64,000 nucleotides of DNA from an uncultured Lachnospiraceae bacterium (GTDB lineage Bacteria; Bacillota; Clostridia; Lachnospirales; Lachnospiraceae), in the NCBI GenBank assembly GCA_947243855.1, contig CAMXIK010000010.1, positions 1 through 64,000 of the forward strand. Direction: 5' to 3'. Of the stretch, positions 33,487-41,802 are shown piece by piece. Position numbers and translations under genes: made by a program. Below the pieces are notes generated by a model. The model saw nothing but the letters and a program-made list of their open reading frames with translations, did not search any database and was not told the origin of the DNA. Within the stretch, counting starts at the first letter, position 1, and each line of letters opens with the position of its first letter.

Positions 33487-34684
33487 AGTATAGTTTCTCC
33501 TGAATAAATATTTTCTTCATCTTGCATAACTGCGCAAGAGAAAGCTCGTTTCCCCAAAGCTCATCCGTCTCAAATTTTTTCTTAAATACGGTGTCAATCA
33601 GTTGTTCATAATCCAGTTCCGCTTTCGGATCTTTCTCAAACAAATACAAAATGGAAGATACGATACAATCTGCAAACAGTACCACGATGGTTTCTTTGGA
33701 AACAATCTTGGCGTCCGGATCAACGTATTCTTGTAAAATCTGCTTTGTCTTCGGAGGAAAATGATACTTATCGCAAATAGCGGAGACATTCTCCCATGTA
33801 TTTTCTCCCTTGAGTTTTCCGATTCTGTGATAATAACCGCAGGCCTTCACCGCAGCGTCGTCGATGCCCAGATTTCTGGCAACCTTATCTCCCAGATAGG
33901 CCGTATGGATCGCATGATAGTATTCTTCCTTGGAAAGCTCCTTGAGCTGTACCAACAGCGGGCATTCGGGATCGTTAATTTCCATATATTTGTCCCGGTA
34001 TCTGTGTATCACGGTGGAACTGACCATTTTCAGGCAGACCAGCAAAAGAATACAGCAGATCATCAAATTAACGCCCGGTATCAAAAACTGGGCCATGGAA
34101 AGTTTTTCCTTGGCAAACAAAATTACGTTAGCCGTAAGGCTTAAAGCCAGAACAAGCAGGGAAATGATCGCCGGAATTCCCACCTTAAACTCCTCGTCAA
34201 GTACAGAAAAGACCAGAATACCAGCCATACCGCTGATGAAATAGAGCCAGAAAACCGCATAATCACAGCCGGCAAAATTCACGGCCAGAAGCAGACAGAG
34301 ACTGCCCGCGGCAAGCCCCGTCATTCCGTTGGAAAACACGCCGAGCATGACAAACAGCACAAGGAAAGGCCATCCCGTCACTGGCAGAAAGGGTAAAAAC
34401 ACCGCCGCCACAAGGCTGATCAAGAAGGTTAACGCAAACCGCCCGTAACGCCCCTCGTTCCGATAGACAAAAAAACCGTTGATCTCGCTCAAGGTAAAGG
34501 AAAAAATGACAACGCCTGTCCCGGCCAAAACCATGACGATATTGCGGATCATATGATCCGTCTCACACTGATAGAACACGCTGCCAAGCCAGACGATCAG
34601 CCCCGCCATGGCAAACATGATCATAAAAACAAAAATTCTTTTGATAACATTGCTGTTTTTTTGACTGTTATTCTTATTTTCCAC
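33470..34684 (-). CDS. Degenerate PgpH-like membrane HD-domain protein (probable pseudoenzyme)
   Basis: Occupies the position of the cyclic di-AMP phosphodiesterase PgpH between phoH and ybeY. About 404 residues: seven or so transmembrane helices (about 15-235) and a C-terminal HD-like domain. Homology to PgpH is visible at NDPECPLLVQLKEL, GYYHRIGKLKG and SKETIVVLFADCIVSSI. The catalytic HD pair is HR, and the segment that normally bears the further His/Asp ligands and QHHGT is shortened to CDKYHFPPKTKQILQEYVD. The large extracellular N-terminal domain of PgpH is also missing. Hydrolysis is unlikely; ligand binding or a structural role may remain. Start is GTG 34684 (AGGA upstream); ATG 34750 inside phoH is possible. 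Confidence 0.8.
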   Translation of the reverse strand: MENKNNSQKNSNVIKRIFVFMIMFAMAGLIVWLGSVFYQCETDHMIRNIVMVLAGTGVVIFSFTLSEINGFFVYRNEGRYGRFALTFLISLVAAVFLPFLPVTGWPFLVLFVMLGVFSNGMTGLAAGSLCLLLAVNFAGCDYAVFWLYFISGMAGILVFSVLDEEFKVGIPAIISLLVLALSLTANVILFAKEKLSMAQFLIPGVNLMICCILLLVCLKMVSSTVIHRYRDKYMEINDPECPLLVQLKELSKEEYYHAIHTAYLGDKVARNLGIDDAAVKACGYYHRIGKLKGENTWENVSAICDKYHFPPKTKQILQEYVDPDAKIVSKETIVVLFADCIVSSILYLFEKDPKAELDYEQLIDTVFKKKFETDELWGNELSLAQLCKMKKIFIQEKLYYDFLR

Positions 34685-35684
34685 GCTTATAATTCCTGTT
34701 TCCTGTTTTTTGTTCACTGCGTCGTTTCTCTTTTGCCTCGTAGTCGTCATATGCCTTCACAATCTTCTGTACCAGAGGATGTCTGACCACGTCCTTACTT
34801 GTCAGATTACAAAAAGCGATATCCTCGATCTTTGATAGGACTTTTACGGCCACGTCCAACCCCGATTTCATATCGGGAGCCAGATCTTTCTGGGAAGCGT
34901 CTCCGGTAACCACCACCTTGGAACCGAAACCGATTCTCGTCAGAAACATTTTCATCTGCGCCGGCGTAGTGTTCTGCGCCTCATCCAGAATAATATAGGC
35001 ATTGTCCAAGGTTCTGCCTCGCATATAGGCCAAGGGCGCGACCTCAATCAGACCTTTCTCCATATTGCGGGCAAAACTTTCCGCCCCCATAATCTGATAA
35101 AGGGCATCGTAGAGAGGCCGCAGATAGGGGTCCACTTTGCTTTGCAGATCGCCCGGCAGAAATCCCAGCTTCTCTCCCGCCTCAATCGCGGGTCTCGTCA
35201 GGATAATGCGTCCTACCTCGTCATTTTTAAAGGCGGTCACCGCCATAGCCATAGCAAGATAGGTTTTTCCTGTGCCGGCAGGCCCAACGCCGAAAACAAT
35301 CATGTTGTTGCGCATGGCGTCCACATATTGTTTCTGCCCGAGCGTCTTTGGTTTAATCGGCTTGCCGCTTACCGTGTGACAAATACAGTCGCTGTCCATG
35401 GCCAGAAGCATGTCCTCTTTCTGCTCTCTGCCCAGCTCTATGGCATAATCCACACTCTGCTCCTCCAAAACGTTTCCTCTTTTGGACAACGCCAAAAGCT
35501 CGTTCACAATTCTGGCCGCCCTGTCGGCAGCCTCCCGTTCCCCGGATATATGAACCGCGCCGTCCCGGTCTATAATCATGACCTTTAAATCATTCTCAAT
35601 CCGTTTGATATGGGAGTCAAACTCCCCAAACAAATTCTGCATGTGCTCTACGGGCACATCAATACTGACTGTAAACGCTCCCAT
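34674..35684 (-). CDS. phoH: PhoH-like ATPase
   Basis: A 336-residue cytoplasmic P-loop protein of the PhoH/YbeZ family, linked with YbeY in RNA metabolism. It has an N-terminal KH-like region (IDVPVEHMQNLFGEFDSHIK), Walker A GVGPAGTGKTYLAMAMAV, Walker B AYIILDEAQNTTPAQMKMF and VVVTGDASQKDLAP. ATG 35684 is chosen because AGAGGCGGGG lies just upstream; the longer open frame to 35771 overlaps yqfD. It overlaps the next gene by about 11 nt. Confidence 0.94.
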   Translation of the reverse strand: MGAFTVSIDVPVEHMQNLFGEFDSHIKRIENDLKVMIIDRDGAVHISGEREAADRAARIVNELLALSKRGNVLEEQSVDYAIELGREQKEDMLLAMDSDCICHTVSGKPIKPKTLGQKQYVDAMRNNMIVFGVGPAGTGKTYLAMAMAVTAFKNDEVGRIILTRPAIEAGEKLGFLPGDLQSKVDPYLRPLYDALYQIMGAESFARNMEKGLIEVAPLAYMRGRTLDNAYIILDEAQNTTPAQMKMFLTRIGFGSKVVVTGDASQKDLAPDMKSGLDVAVKVLSKIEDIAFCNLTSKDVVRHPLVQKIVKAYDDYEAKEKRRSEQKTGNRNYKRGK

Positions 35685-35709
35685 TCCCCGCCTCTTTACA
35701 CTGCAGCCG

Positions 35710-36951
35710 TCACTGTGCCTGCTCTTCTTCCGCTTCCGGCGAAACGACAGGTTCCGTGGCGGTTGGAACAAGCTTCACCGCCGACTCCTCAAGCTGCATA
35801 TGGGCCTGTAATACCCATTTTTTATCATTCTTTTTCATTGTAACATTTTTTTCGACAATTTGTACCCCTTTTTCATCTAAAGTTACGATAATTTTACGCC
35901 ACTGCTCCTGTAAGAGCGCTTTCATCTCCTCATCCGTGTGCATTTTAGGGGTGATTTCATATTCCTGAACGGTTCTTTTCCCATAATAAAGCGGCAGATA
36001 CAGATGATCCAGAAGCTTAACCTGTTTTTTTTCTTCACTGATATCGTAATAGCCGTAGGGAATGTCAAAAAGCCGCAGGGATATCTGCTTTTCCCCCGCT
36101 CCAAATACGGGAATCTCCATGCTTTCCCCTGTATAGCATTTCTCGTCATAGGCAATCGCTTCTTCCAGAGAAATATTTTGCCCGTAGCGCAGCGTAATAT
36201 CCGCGTCCGCTTGTACATACTGATATTTACGCACTGTGGTATCCTCGTTGTAGACGGGAACCGCGCCGCTCACAAGGATATCTCCCTTCTTCACGCTGTC
36301 CCCGCAGGCGACGCAGGGCACGCCGCTTCTGGTGATCATATAGGTCACAACGCCGTCCTTTTCCGCAACCAAATCCATCCCCTGCTCTTTTACATCCGCC
36401 CTGTCCTCATAGGACGGCATATCGTTTTCTTTGATATGGATCACTAACGTGGTTCCCTTAAGCTGTGCGGACGTCCACGTAATCAAATCATAATCTTCCC
36501 GCAGGTCTTGTTCTAAGGCCGCGATATCAAGGGCGCTTTTTTTCATGGTAGTGCGCACGCCGCGTTCTTCCAGATAATCCATCAACACGTCTTCTGTCAG
36601 GGCATAGTTCCCTTCAATCCGAATATCCCAGATAAAACGGGACGCCAGACACCAAAACAGAATACAGCAGACAAGCCCCGCCACAAAAAGCTTGCGCCGC
36701 ATCATTTTCGATACAAAAAAAGGCAGGCCATATTTTCCCATCACGGCCGCCCTCGTCCCGGTTTTTTTGAGCAGCGGTTTCAATGCAAAAAAACCGTCTA
36801 CACTGATGTGCATCGTGTGATAACCGCCATGATCTTCAATATCCCACACCAAAATATCATGATTGCCGAGAAGATTCAACAGCCGCTCCACGGAATAGCC
36901 CCACACCTTAATCACAACATAACCTCTCAAATACTGTATCCAATGAAGCAT
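35710..36951 (-). CDS. yqfD: Sporulation protein YqfD
   Basis: A 413-residue membrane protein of the YqfD/SpoIV family made in the mother cell during sporulation. Features: N-terminal cytoplasmic domain (about 1-85), one transmembrane helix (about 88-108, KLFVAGLVCCILFWCLAS), then a FtsQ/POTRA-like extracellular part (IWDIRIEGNYALTEDVLMDY) and TLVIHIKENDMPSYE. It ends in an acidic tail. It follows yqfC by 18 nt, the order found across Bacilli and Clostridia. Confidence 0.92.
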   Translation of the reverse strand: MLHWIQYLRGYVVIKVWGYSVERLLNLLGNHDILVWDIEDHGGYHTMHISVDGFFALKPLLKKTGTRAAVMGKYGLPFFVSKMMRRKLFVAGLVCCILFWCLASRFIWDIRIEGNYALTEDVLMDYLEERGVRTTMKKSALDIAALEQDLREDYDLITWTSAQLKGTTLVIHIKENDMPSYEDRADVKEQGMDLVAEKDGVVTYMITRSGVPCVACGDSVKKGDILVSGAVPVYNEDTTVRKYQYVQADADITLRYGQNISLEEAIAYDEKCYTGESMEIPVFGAGEKQISLRLFDIPYGYYDISEEKKQVKLLDHLYLPLYYGKRTVQEYEITPKMHTDEEMKALLQEQWRKIIVTLDEKGVQIVEKNVTMKKNDKKWVLQAHMQLEESAVKLVPTATEPVVSPEAEEEQAQ

Positions 36952-36969
36952 ATCGTCTCCCCTGCGCGC

Positions 36970-37269
36970 TCATAGATAGCGAAGCGCGTCAATCTTTCCG
37001 CTGATTTTCATATCTTCATTGGTATAGTAGTCGATGGACAGGGAGCTTCCCTCAAAACATATTTTCGCGTTTTTTCCCTGCAGAACGATGGACTCCGTCG
37101 TATATTCCAAAATTCCCTTATAATTTTCGATAAAAGCCTCTCTGTTGCCTGTCACGGTGACAATGGCCGCCCCAAGCATGGTGTCCTTAGGAAGCTTTAA
37201 AGACTCCACAATCAGCTCCCTCGACTTTACAAACGGCGTAAACGGTTGTCGTCTCTTTTCTCTTCTCAT
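36970..37269 (-). CDS. yqfC: Sporulation protein YqfC (YabP family)
   Basis: A 99-residue protein of the YabP/YqfC family, expressed under mother-cell sporulation sigma factors in Bacillus. The pattern is LKLPKDTMLGAAIVTVTGNR, then ENYKGILEYTTESIVLQ and a C-terminal LSIDYYTNEDMKISG. Function remains ill-defined. No clear SD is seen before ATG 37269. It is upstream of yqfD. Confidence 0.92.
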   Translation of the reverse strand: MRREKRRQPFTPFVKSRELIVESLKLPKDTMLGAAIVTVTGNREAFIENYKGILEYTTESIVLQGKNAKICFEGSSLSIDYYTNEDMKISGKIDALRYL

Positions 37270-37293
37270 GGTACACTATATGCGATTGCCGGG

Positions 37294-37773
37294 TCACTTA
37301 TGATAAGGCTCCCCGTTAATCATCCGGTACGCCCTATAAATCTGCTCCAACAAAATAACCCGCATCAACTGGTGCGGGAAGGTCATATCGGAAAAGCTGA
37401 CTGCCAAATCAGCCCGTTTCTTTACCGCGCTGTGTAAACCGAGCGAACCGCCGATCACAAAGACGATATGGCTGATTCCGCTTACCCCCAGCCGCTCTAT
37501 TTCCCCTGCAAAGCTTTCCGACGACATCTTATGTCCTTCAATCTCAAGGGTAATCACAAAGGCGTCTTCCGGCACAAGCCGGAGAATCCGTTCTCCTTCT
37601 TTTTGCAGGATCTGCTCTCTCTGCGTTTCGGAAGCCTTTTCAGGCGTCTTCTCGTCTATCGTTTCTTTCATTTCAAGCCTGCAATAACGACTCAGGCGTT
37701 TTTCATACTCGCCTACCGCTTCGCGGAAAAACTTTTCCTTTAATTTACCGACTGTTAGCAATGTTATCTTCAT
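37294..37773 (-). CDS. rlmH: 23S rRNA pseudouridine-1915 N3-methyltransferase
   Basis: SPOUT-class methyltransferase that modifies pseudouridine 1915 in helix 69 of 23S rRNA using S-adenosylmethionine. The 159 residues begin MKITLLTVGKLKEKFFREAV, with the knot region HIVFVIGGSLGLHSAVKKRA and the C-terminal LLEQIYRAYRMINGEPYHK characteristic of the family. ATG 37773 has AGGA upstream and overlaps the preceding hypothetical gene by 29 nt. Confidence 0.96.
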   Translation of the reverse strand: MKITLLTVGKLKEKFFREAVGEYEKRLSRYCRLEMKETIDEKTPEKASETQREQILQKEGERILRLVPEDAFVITLEIEGHKMSSESFAGEIERLGVSGISHIVFVIGGSLGLHSAVKKRADLAVSFSDMTFPHQLMRVILLEQIYRAYRMINGEPYHK

Positions 37774-38248
37774 AGATTTCCTGATAATAGGCGTCCACAA
37801 AGTCGTCCACGAACGCTTCGTCCAGATTCATGAACTTGTCCTCTATGGCGCCCCGCATCTTCTCTGTGCGTTTGTAGTACATTTCTTCCTCTGTCAGTTC
37901 TTCCCCCGTATCTTCCTCCTGCACCAGCGCGTCTATGGCCGCCCGGTCCAGATTTTCCAGACACCATTTTGCGATTTCTGAGCGTAAGGAAGTCTCTGAT
38001 TTCGCCTTAATCAAAAGCAGCTTGGAATCCCGCATGGATACGACGCCAAAAACGATAAAGAGCACAAACATCGCACCCATGACGCCGCACACCAGATACT
38101 TGCTGACGCCCGCATTCCGGTAAAGAGGTATCACGTTACAGAAAATTAACACAACCACAATAAAACCGATTCCGCCGACCGCCAGAAGCGTATATGCCGA
38201 GGAACGGTTATCTTCCGCCTTTGTCGCGCTGCTTTGATATCGAGGCAT
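37745..38248 (-). CDS. Hypothetical two-helix membrane protein
   Basis: A 167-residue protein with no recognised family. Two transmembrane helices (about 20-43 and 52-72) are followed by a soluble, acidic, helical C-terminal 90 residues (ENLDRAAIDALVQEEDTGEE, KFMNLDEAFVDDFVDAYYQE). GGGGAGG precedes the ATG. The gene overlaps rlmH and follows the MORN-repeat gene by 22 nt, so the three are likely co-expressed. Confidence 0.75.
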   Translation of the reverse strand: MPRYQSSATKAEDNRSSAYTLLAVGGIGFIVVVLIFCNVIPLYRNAGVSKYLVCGVMGAMFVLFIVFGVVSMRDSKLLLIKAKSETSLRSEIAKWCLENLDRAAIDALVQEEDTGEELTEEEMYYKRTEKMRGAIEDKFMNLDEAFVDDFVDAYYQEIYEDNIANSR

Positions 38249-38270
38249 AAACAGAATCCTCCCCCTATCG

Positions 38271-39347
38271 CTATTTTAACAGCTCCCTGATTCCCTGATT
38301 CTTATTATCCGCTTGATCCACATCCATACAGACGTTTTTATCTTCCCGGTAACGCCAGACAGAACATTCCCCGATGGCGCTCATATCCCTCCAAAGTTTG
38401 AATACACCCTTTTGGGCAATCCCATCCCATTCCTGTACATTACCGATATAATCCACCGTATTTGCATACATGTCGCCGTCGTAAAGCCCGTCGGTAAAAT
38501 TGCCAACCACGTTTTGAATCATGATCTTTCTTGTCGGTTCCAGCTTAGAAATGTCCACGTCATAGTGCTCCGCACCCTGTCCGTTCGGCAGATTATTTTT
38601 CCATTCGCCGGCATAACTATGGGACATATAGACGCCCATCGCGTTTGTTTTGTTTCGCTGGCCGATATAGAAACGATACCAGGTTCCCTTTCCGCTTCTG
38701 ACCCCATGACTCCACTCGCCGAAATAGTAACTGCTCTTTTCATAAATCGCAAAGCCGGTGCCGTGCGGCTTCCCATCGCCGTCCACATCGCCCTGATAGT
38801 AATATTCCTCAGTTCCTTTCAGTTCATTGGATAATTTGACATAGCGCTTTAAGTGCGCCAAATCCCAAATCGCATCCTGATTGTTGTCTGCAAAAAACGG
38901 ATAGGCCTCCTTTAAAATAAATTCTTTCGTGTAAGCCTCGTCGTTTTCGTCTTCAATATCAATGACAATAGCCGTCTTATCGTCATCCGCAGAAATTGGT
39001 TCTTCCGGCGTCTCTTCTTCCGGTTCCTCTTCCTCTTCTTCGTCGGGAGTCTCTTCCTCCTCCGGCTCCTCTTCCAACACGGGAGGTTCCTTTTCTTCTA
39101 TGGTCTGTTCGTCGGCTTTCTGCTGCTGCTCGGCATAATCCGTGATATTCTGCTGCAGATCGCCGTCAGCCTCCTTACCGCGGTCTTTACGGCCGGTCAT
39201 AATCGTGAGCAAAATCAAAATACAGATGAGCAGCACGGCGATGACGCCCAGAAGAATTTTTGTCACAAACGGTCTTTGCAGAAGACTTCCCTCTTCCTGA
39301 AACCCGTCATCCTGTTTGTTATTTTTATCCTGATCTGTCAAATTCAT
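38271..39347 (-). CDS. Membrane-anchored MORN-repeat protein
   Basis: A 358-residue protein. After a short cytoplasmic start, one transmembrane helix (about 31-51), a highly acidic Glu/Pro-rich linker (about 80-125), and an extracellular domain with at least three MORN-like repeats: GDVDGDGKPHGTGFAIYE, YYFGEWSHGVRSGKGTWY and YAGEWKNNLPNGQGAEHYD. MORN repeats are structural and often membrane- or wall-associated; no enzyme domain is visible. ATG 39347 is preferred to the GTG nine bases upstream. A perfect 12-bp hairpin lies 18 nt before the start. Confidence 0.8.
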   Translation of the reverse strand: MNLTDQDKNNKQDDGFQEEGSLLQRPFVTKILLGVIAVLLICILILLTIMTGRKDRGKEADGDLQQNITDYAEQQQKADEQTIEEKEPPVLEEEPEEEETPDEEEEEEPEEETPEEPISADDDKTAIVIDIEDENDEAYTKEFILKEAYPFFADNNQDAIWDLAHLKRYVKLSNELKGTEEYYYQGDVDGDGKPHGTGFAIYEKSSYYFGEWSHGVRSGKGTWYRFYIGQRNKTNAMGVYMSHSYAGEWKNNLPNGQGAEHYDVDISKLEPTRKIMIQNVVGNFTDGLYDGDMYANTVDYIGNVQEWDGIAQKGVFKLWRDMSAIGECSVWRYREDKNVCMDVDQADNKNQGIRELLK

Positions 39348-39365
39348 ATGCCACACCCTTTCTTT

Positions 39366-39404
39366 GATGGAAAACAGTCTATTTGTCCCATTCTGTTTTC
39401 CATC
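39366..39404. terminator. Strong hairpin between nfnB and the MORN-repeat gene
   Basis: GATGGAAAACAG (39366-39377) pairs perfectly with CTGTTTTCCATC (39393-39404) around a 15-nt loop. No U-tract follows on the minus strand (AAAGAAAG), so it may be an RNA-processing or attenuating hairpin rather than a simple terminator. Confidence 0.5.
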
Positions 39405-39441
39405 ATAAAGGATACTTATAAAGATTCACTCTGTAAAATAC

Positions 39442-40833
39442 TTAAGAATTTCTTAGATACTCGTCGATGCCCTTCGCGGCCGCCTTACCTGCTCCCATAG
39501 CCAAAATCACCGTAGCCGCGCCCGTCACGGCGTCGCCGCCCGCATAGACGCCCTTCTTTGTGGTCGCGCCAAAATCTTCCTCCGCCACGATACACTTGTA
39601 TTTATTTACCTCAAGTCCTTCTGTGGTAGATGAAATCAACGGGTTGGGAGACGTACCAAGGGACATGATCACCGTATCTACCTCCATCAAAAACTCCGAA
39701 CCCTCAATCACTACGGGACGGCGTCTGCCGGAAGCGTCCGGTTCGCCCAGTTCCATGCGCACGCACTTGATACCGGACACCCAGCCGTTTTCATCGGCAA
39801 GGATTTCCGTCGGATTGGTCAGCAGATCAAAGATGATGCCCTCCTCCTTTGCATGATGCACTTCCTCCACACGGGCGGGAAGCTCTTCCTCGCTCCTGCG
39901 GTACACAATATGTACCTCCGCGCCGAGACGAAGCGCCGTTCTTGCCGCGTCCATAGCAACGTTTCCGCCGCCCACCACAGCGACCTTCTTACCACGCATA
40001 ATGGGCGTGTTGGAAGCTTCGTCAAAGGATTTCATAAGGTTGCTTCGGGTCAGGTATTCGTTTGCAGAAAATACGCCAAGCGCCTGCTCGCCGGGAATTC
40101 CCATAAATTTCGGAAGCCCTGCGCCAGAACCGATAAACACAGCGTCAAATCCCTCTTCCTCCATCAATTCGTCAATGGTAACGGATTTTCCCACCACCAC
40201 GTTGGTCTCGATCTTAACGCCAAGACTCTTTACGTTCTCAATCTCCTTGGCCACCACATCCTGCTTGGGCAGACGGAATTCCGGAATGCCGTAGACAAGC
40301 ACACCGCCCGGCTCGTGAAGAGCCTCGAAAATCGTCACCTCGTAGCCCATTTTCGCCAGATCGCCCGCACAGGTTAATCCGGCCGGGCCGGAACCGATAA
40401 CAGCCACCTTCTTATTCTTCTTTTCCGCCGCGCCTTCTGGCTTTACCCCGTTTTCCCTTGCCCAATCGGCAACAAAACGCTCCAGCTTGCCGATGGAGAT
40501 CGGTTCGCCCTTGATGCCGCGGATACATTTGCCCTCGCACTGGCTTTCCTGCGGGCAAACGCGGCCGCAGACAGCGGGAAGCGCAGAGGATTCGCTGATA
40601 ATCTGGTAAGCGGCGGCGATATCGCCCTCCTTCACCTTTTCAATAAAACCTGGAATATTGATCGCGACAGGACAGCCCTTGATACACTGCGCGTTTTTAC
40701 AGTTGATACAGCGTTCGGCCTCGCACATAGCCTCCTCTTTATCATAACCGAGACACACTTCCTCGAAATTCGCCGCGCGTACTTTTGCATCCTGCTCTCT
40801 GACAGGAACCTTCTTTAATACATCTGTTTGCAT
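39442..40833 (-). CDS. nfnB: NADH-dependent ferredoxin:NADP+ oxidoreductase subunit B (NfnB / GltD-like)
   Basis: Large subunit of the electron-bifurcating NfnAB transhydrogenase. In 463 residues: an N-terminal domain with two 4Fe-4S cysteine sets (CINCKNAQCIKGCP and VCGRVCPQESQCEGKC), an FAD-binding motif VIGSGPAGLTCAGDLAKMG, and an NAD(P) motif VAVVGGGNVAMDAARTALRL. It is homologous to glutamate synthase small chains and may be annotated as gltA/gltD elsewhere, but no large glutamate synthase gene is present and nfnA is directly upstream, so Nfn is the better call. The SD is weak and distant. Confidence 0.88.
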   Translation of the reverse strand: MQTDVLKKVPVREQDAKVRAANFEEVCLGYDKEEAMCEAERCINCKNAQCIKGCPVAINIPGFIEKVKEGDIAAAYQIISESSALPAVCGRVCPQESQCEGKCIRGIKGEPISIGKLERFVADWARENGVKPEGAAEKKNKKVAVIGSGPAGLTCAGDLAKMGYEVTIFEALHEPGGVLVYGIPEFRLPKQDVVAKEIENVKSLGVKIETNVVVGKSVTIDELMEEEGFDAVFIGSGAGLPKFMGIPGEQALGVFSANEYLTRSNLMKSFDEASNTPIMRGKKVAVVGGGNVAMDAARTALRLGAEVHIVYRRSEEELPARVEEVHHAKEEGIIFDLLTNPTEILADENGWVSGIKCVRMELGEPDASGRRRPVVIEGSEFLMEVDTVIMSLGTSPNPLISSTTEGLEVNKYKCIVAEEDFGATTKKGVYAGGDAVTGAATVILAMGAGKAAAKGIDEYLRNS

Positions 40834-40854
40834 TTTATTTGTAATCTTCCTTTC

Positions 40855-41733
40855 TTAACAGTTTCCGCACCCGCCATGATGGGTGTCTCCCTCTTTGGCT
40901 TTCAAATAATCTCTGCCTTCTTTGGTCTTATACATCTGCTGGCGCTTCATCGCCTGATCAAAATCAACCTTGTGGCCGTCAAACTCCGGGCCGTCCACGC
41001 AGGCAAACTTCACCTCTCCGTCCACCGTCAAACGGCAGGCGCCGCACATACCCGTTCCATCCACCATAATCGGATTCATACTGACAACGGTAGGCAGTTC
41101 ATATTTTTTCGTGGTCAGGCAGACAAATTTCATCATAATCATAGGCCCAATCGCCACGCACACATCGTAAGATTTTCCTTCGGACTCGATCAGATCTTCA
41201 ATTACTTTCGTCACCATACCGCTTCTGCCATAAGAACCGTCGTCCGTTGTGATATAGAGATTCCCGGCAACCGCCTTCATCTCCTCCTCCATAATAAGCA
41301 GCTCCTTTGTCTTCGCTCCTACAATCACATCCGCCTCTATGCCTCTTTCATGCAGCCATTTCACCTGCGGGTAAACCGGCGCCGTGCCGAGTCCCCCGGC
41401 AACGAAAAGAATTTTTTTGTTTTTCAGGGAAGCTTCGTCCTCGTGTACAAATTCTGAGGGACATCCAAGAGGGCCGACAAAGTCGTGGAAGCTGTCTCCC
41501 GTCTGTAAATGCCGCATCATCTCTGTGGCCGCGCCCACCACCTGAAATACGATGGTAATCGTACCCTTATCCCTATCGTAATCGCAAATGGTGAGAGGAA
41601 TCCGCTCCCCCGCCTCGTCCATTCTGACTATCACAAACTGTCCCGGCTGGCAAGAATGCGCCACACGGGGTGCTTCCACATCCATCAGATAGATGTTAGC
41701 CGCAAGTTCTTCCGCTTTTATGATCTTGTACAT
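40855..41733 (-). CDS. nfnA: NADH-dependent ferredoxin:NADP+ oxidoreductase subunit A (NfnA)
   Basis: Small subunit of NfnAB, balancing NADH, NADPH and ferredoxin. The 292-residue protein has a ferredoxin-reductase-like FAD domain (RIPLTICDYD), an NAD domain (ILFVAGGLGTAPVYPQVKWL) and a C-terminal 2Fe-2S site in GTGMCGACRLTV and KFACVDGPEF, as in dihydroorotate dehydrogenase electron-transfer proteins. AAAGGAG precedes the ATG. The 21-nt gap to nfnB indicates an operon. The alternative, PyrK, is less likely because no pyrD is nearby. Confidence 0.88.
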   Translation of the reverse strand: MYKIIKAEELAANIYLMDVEAPRVAHSCQPGQFVIVRMDEAGERIPLTICDYDRDKGTITIVFQVVGAATEMMRHLQTGDSFHDFVGPLGCPSEFVHEDEASLKNKKILFVAGGLGTAPVYPQVKWLHERGIEADVIVGAKTKELLIMEEEMKAVAGNLYITTDDGSYGRSGMVTKVIEDLIESEGKSYDVCVAIGPMIMMKFVCLTTKKYELPTVVSMNPIMVDGTGMCGACRLTVDGEVKFACVDGPEFDGHKVDFDQAMKRQQMYKTKEGRDYLKAKEGDTHHGGCGNC

Positions 41734-41802
41734 CTCTACACTCCTTTTGTTTTATTTGTATGCCATATATAGCATAGTCAATCTTTCCCTCTTTTGCAAG
41801 CC

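Noticed and set aside
39442..41733. Reading the nfnBA pair as glutamate synthase small subunit and PyrK
   Set aside because: No glutamate synthase large subunit or pyrD is nearby, and adjacency with this cysteine pattern matches NfnAB.
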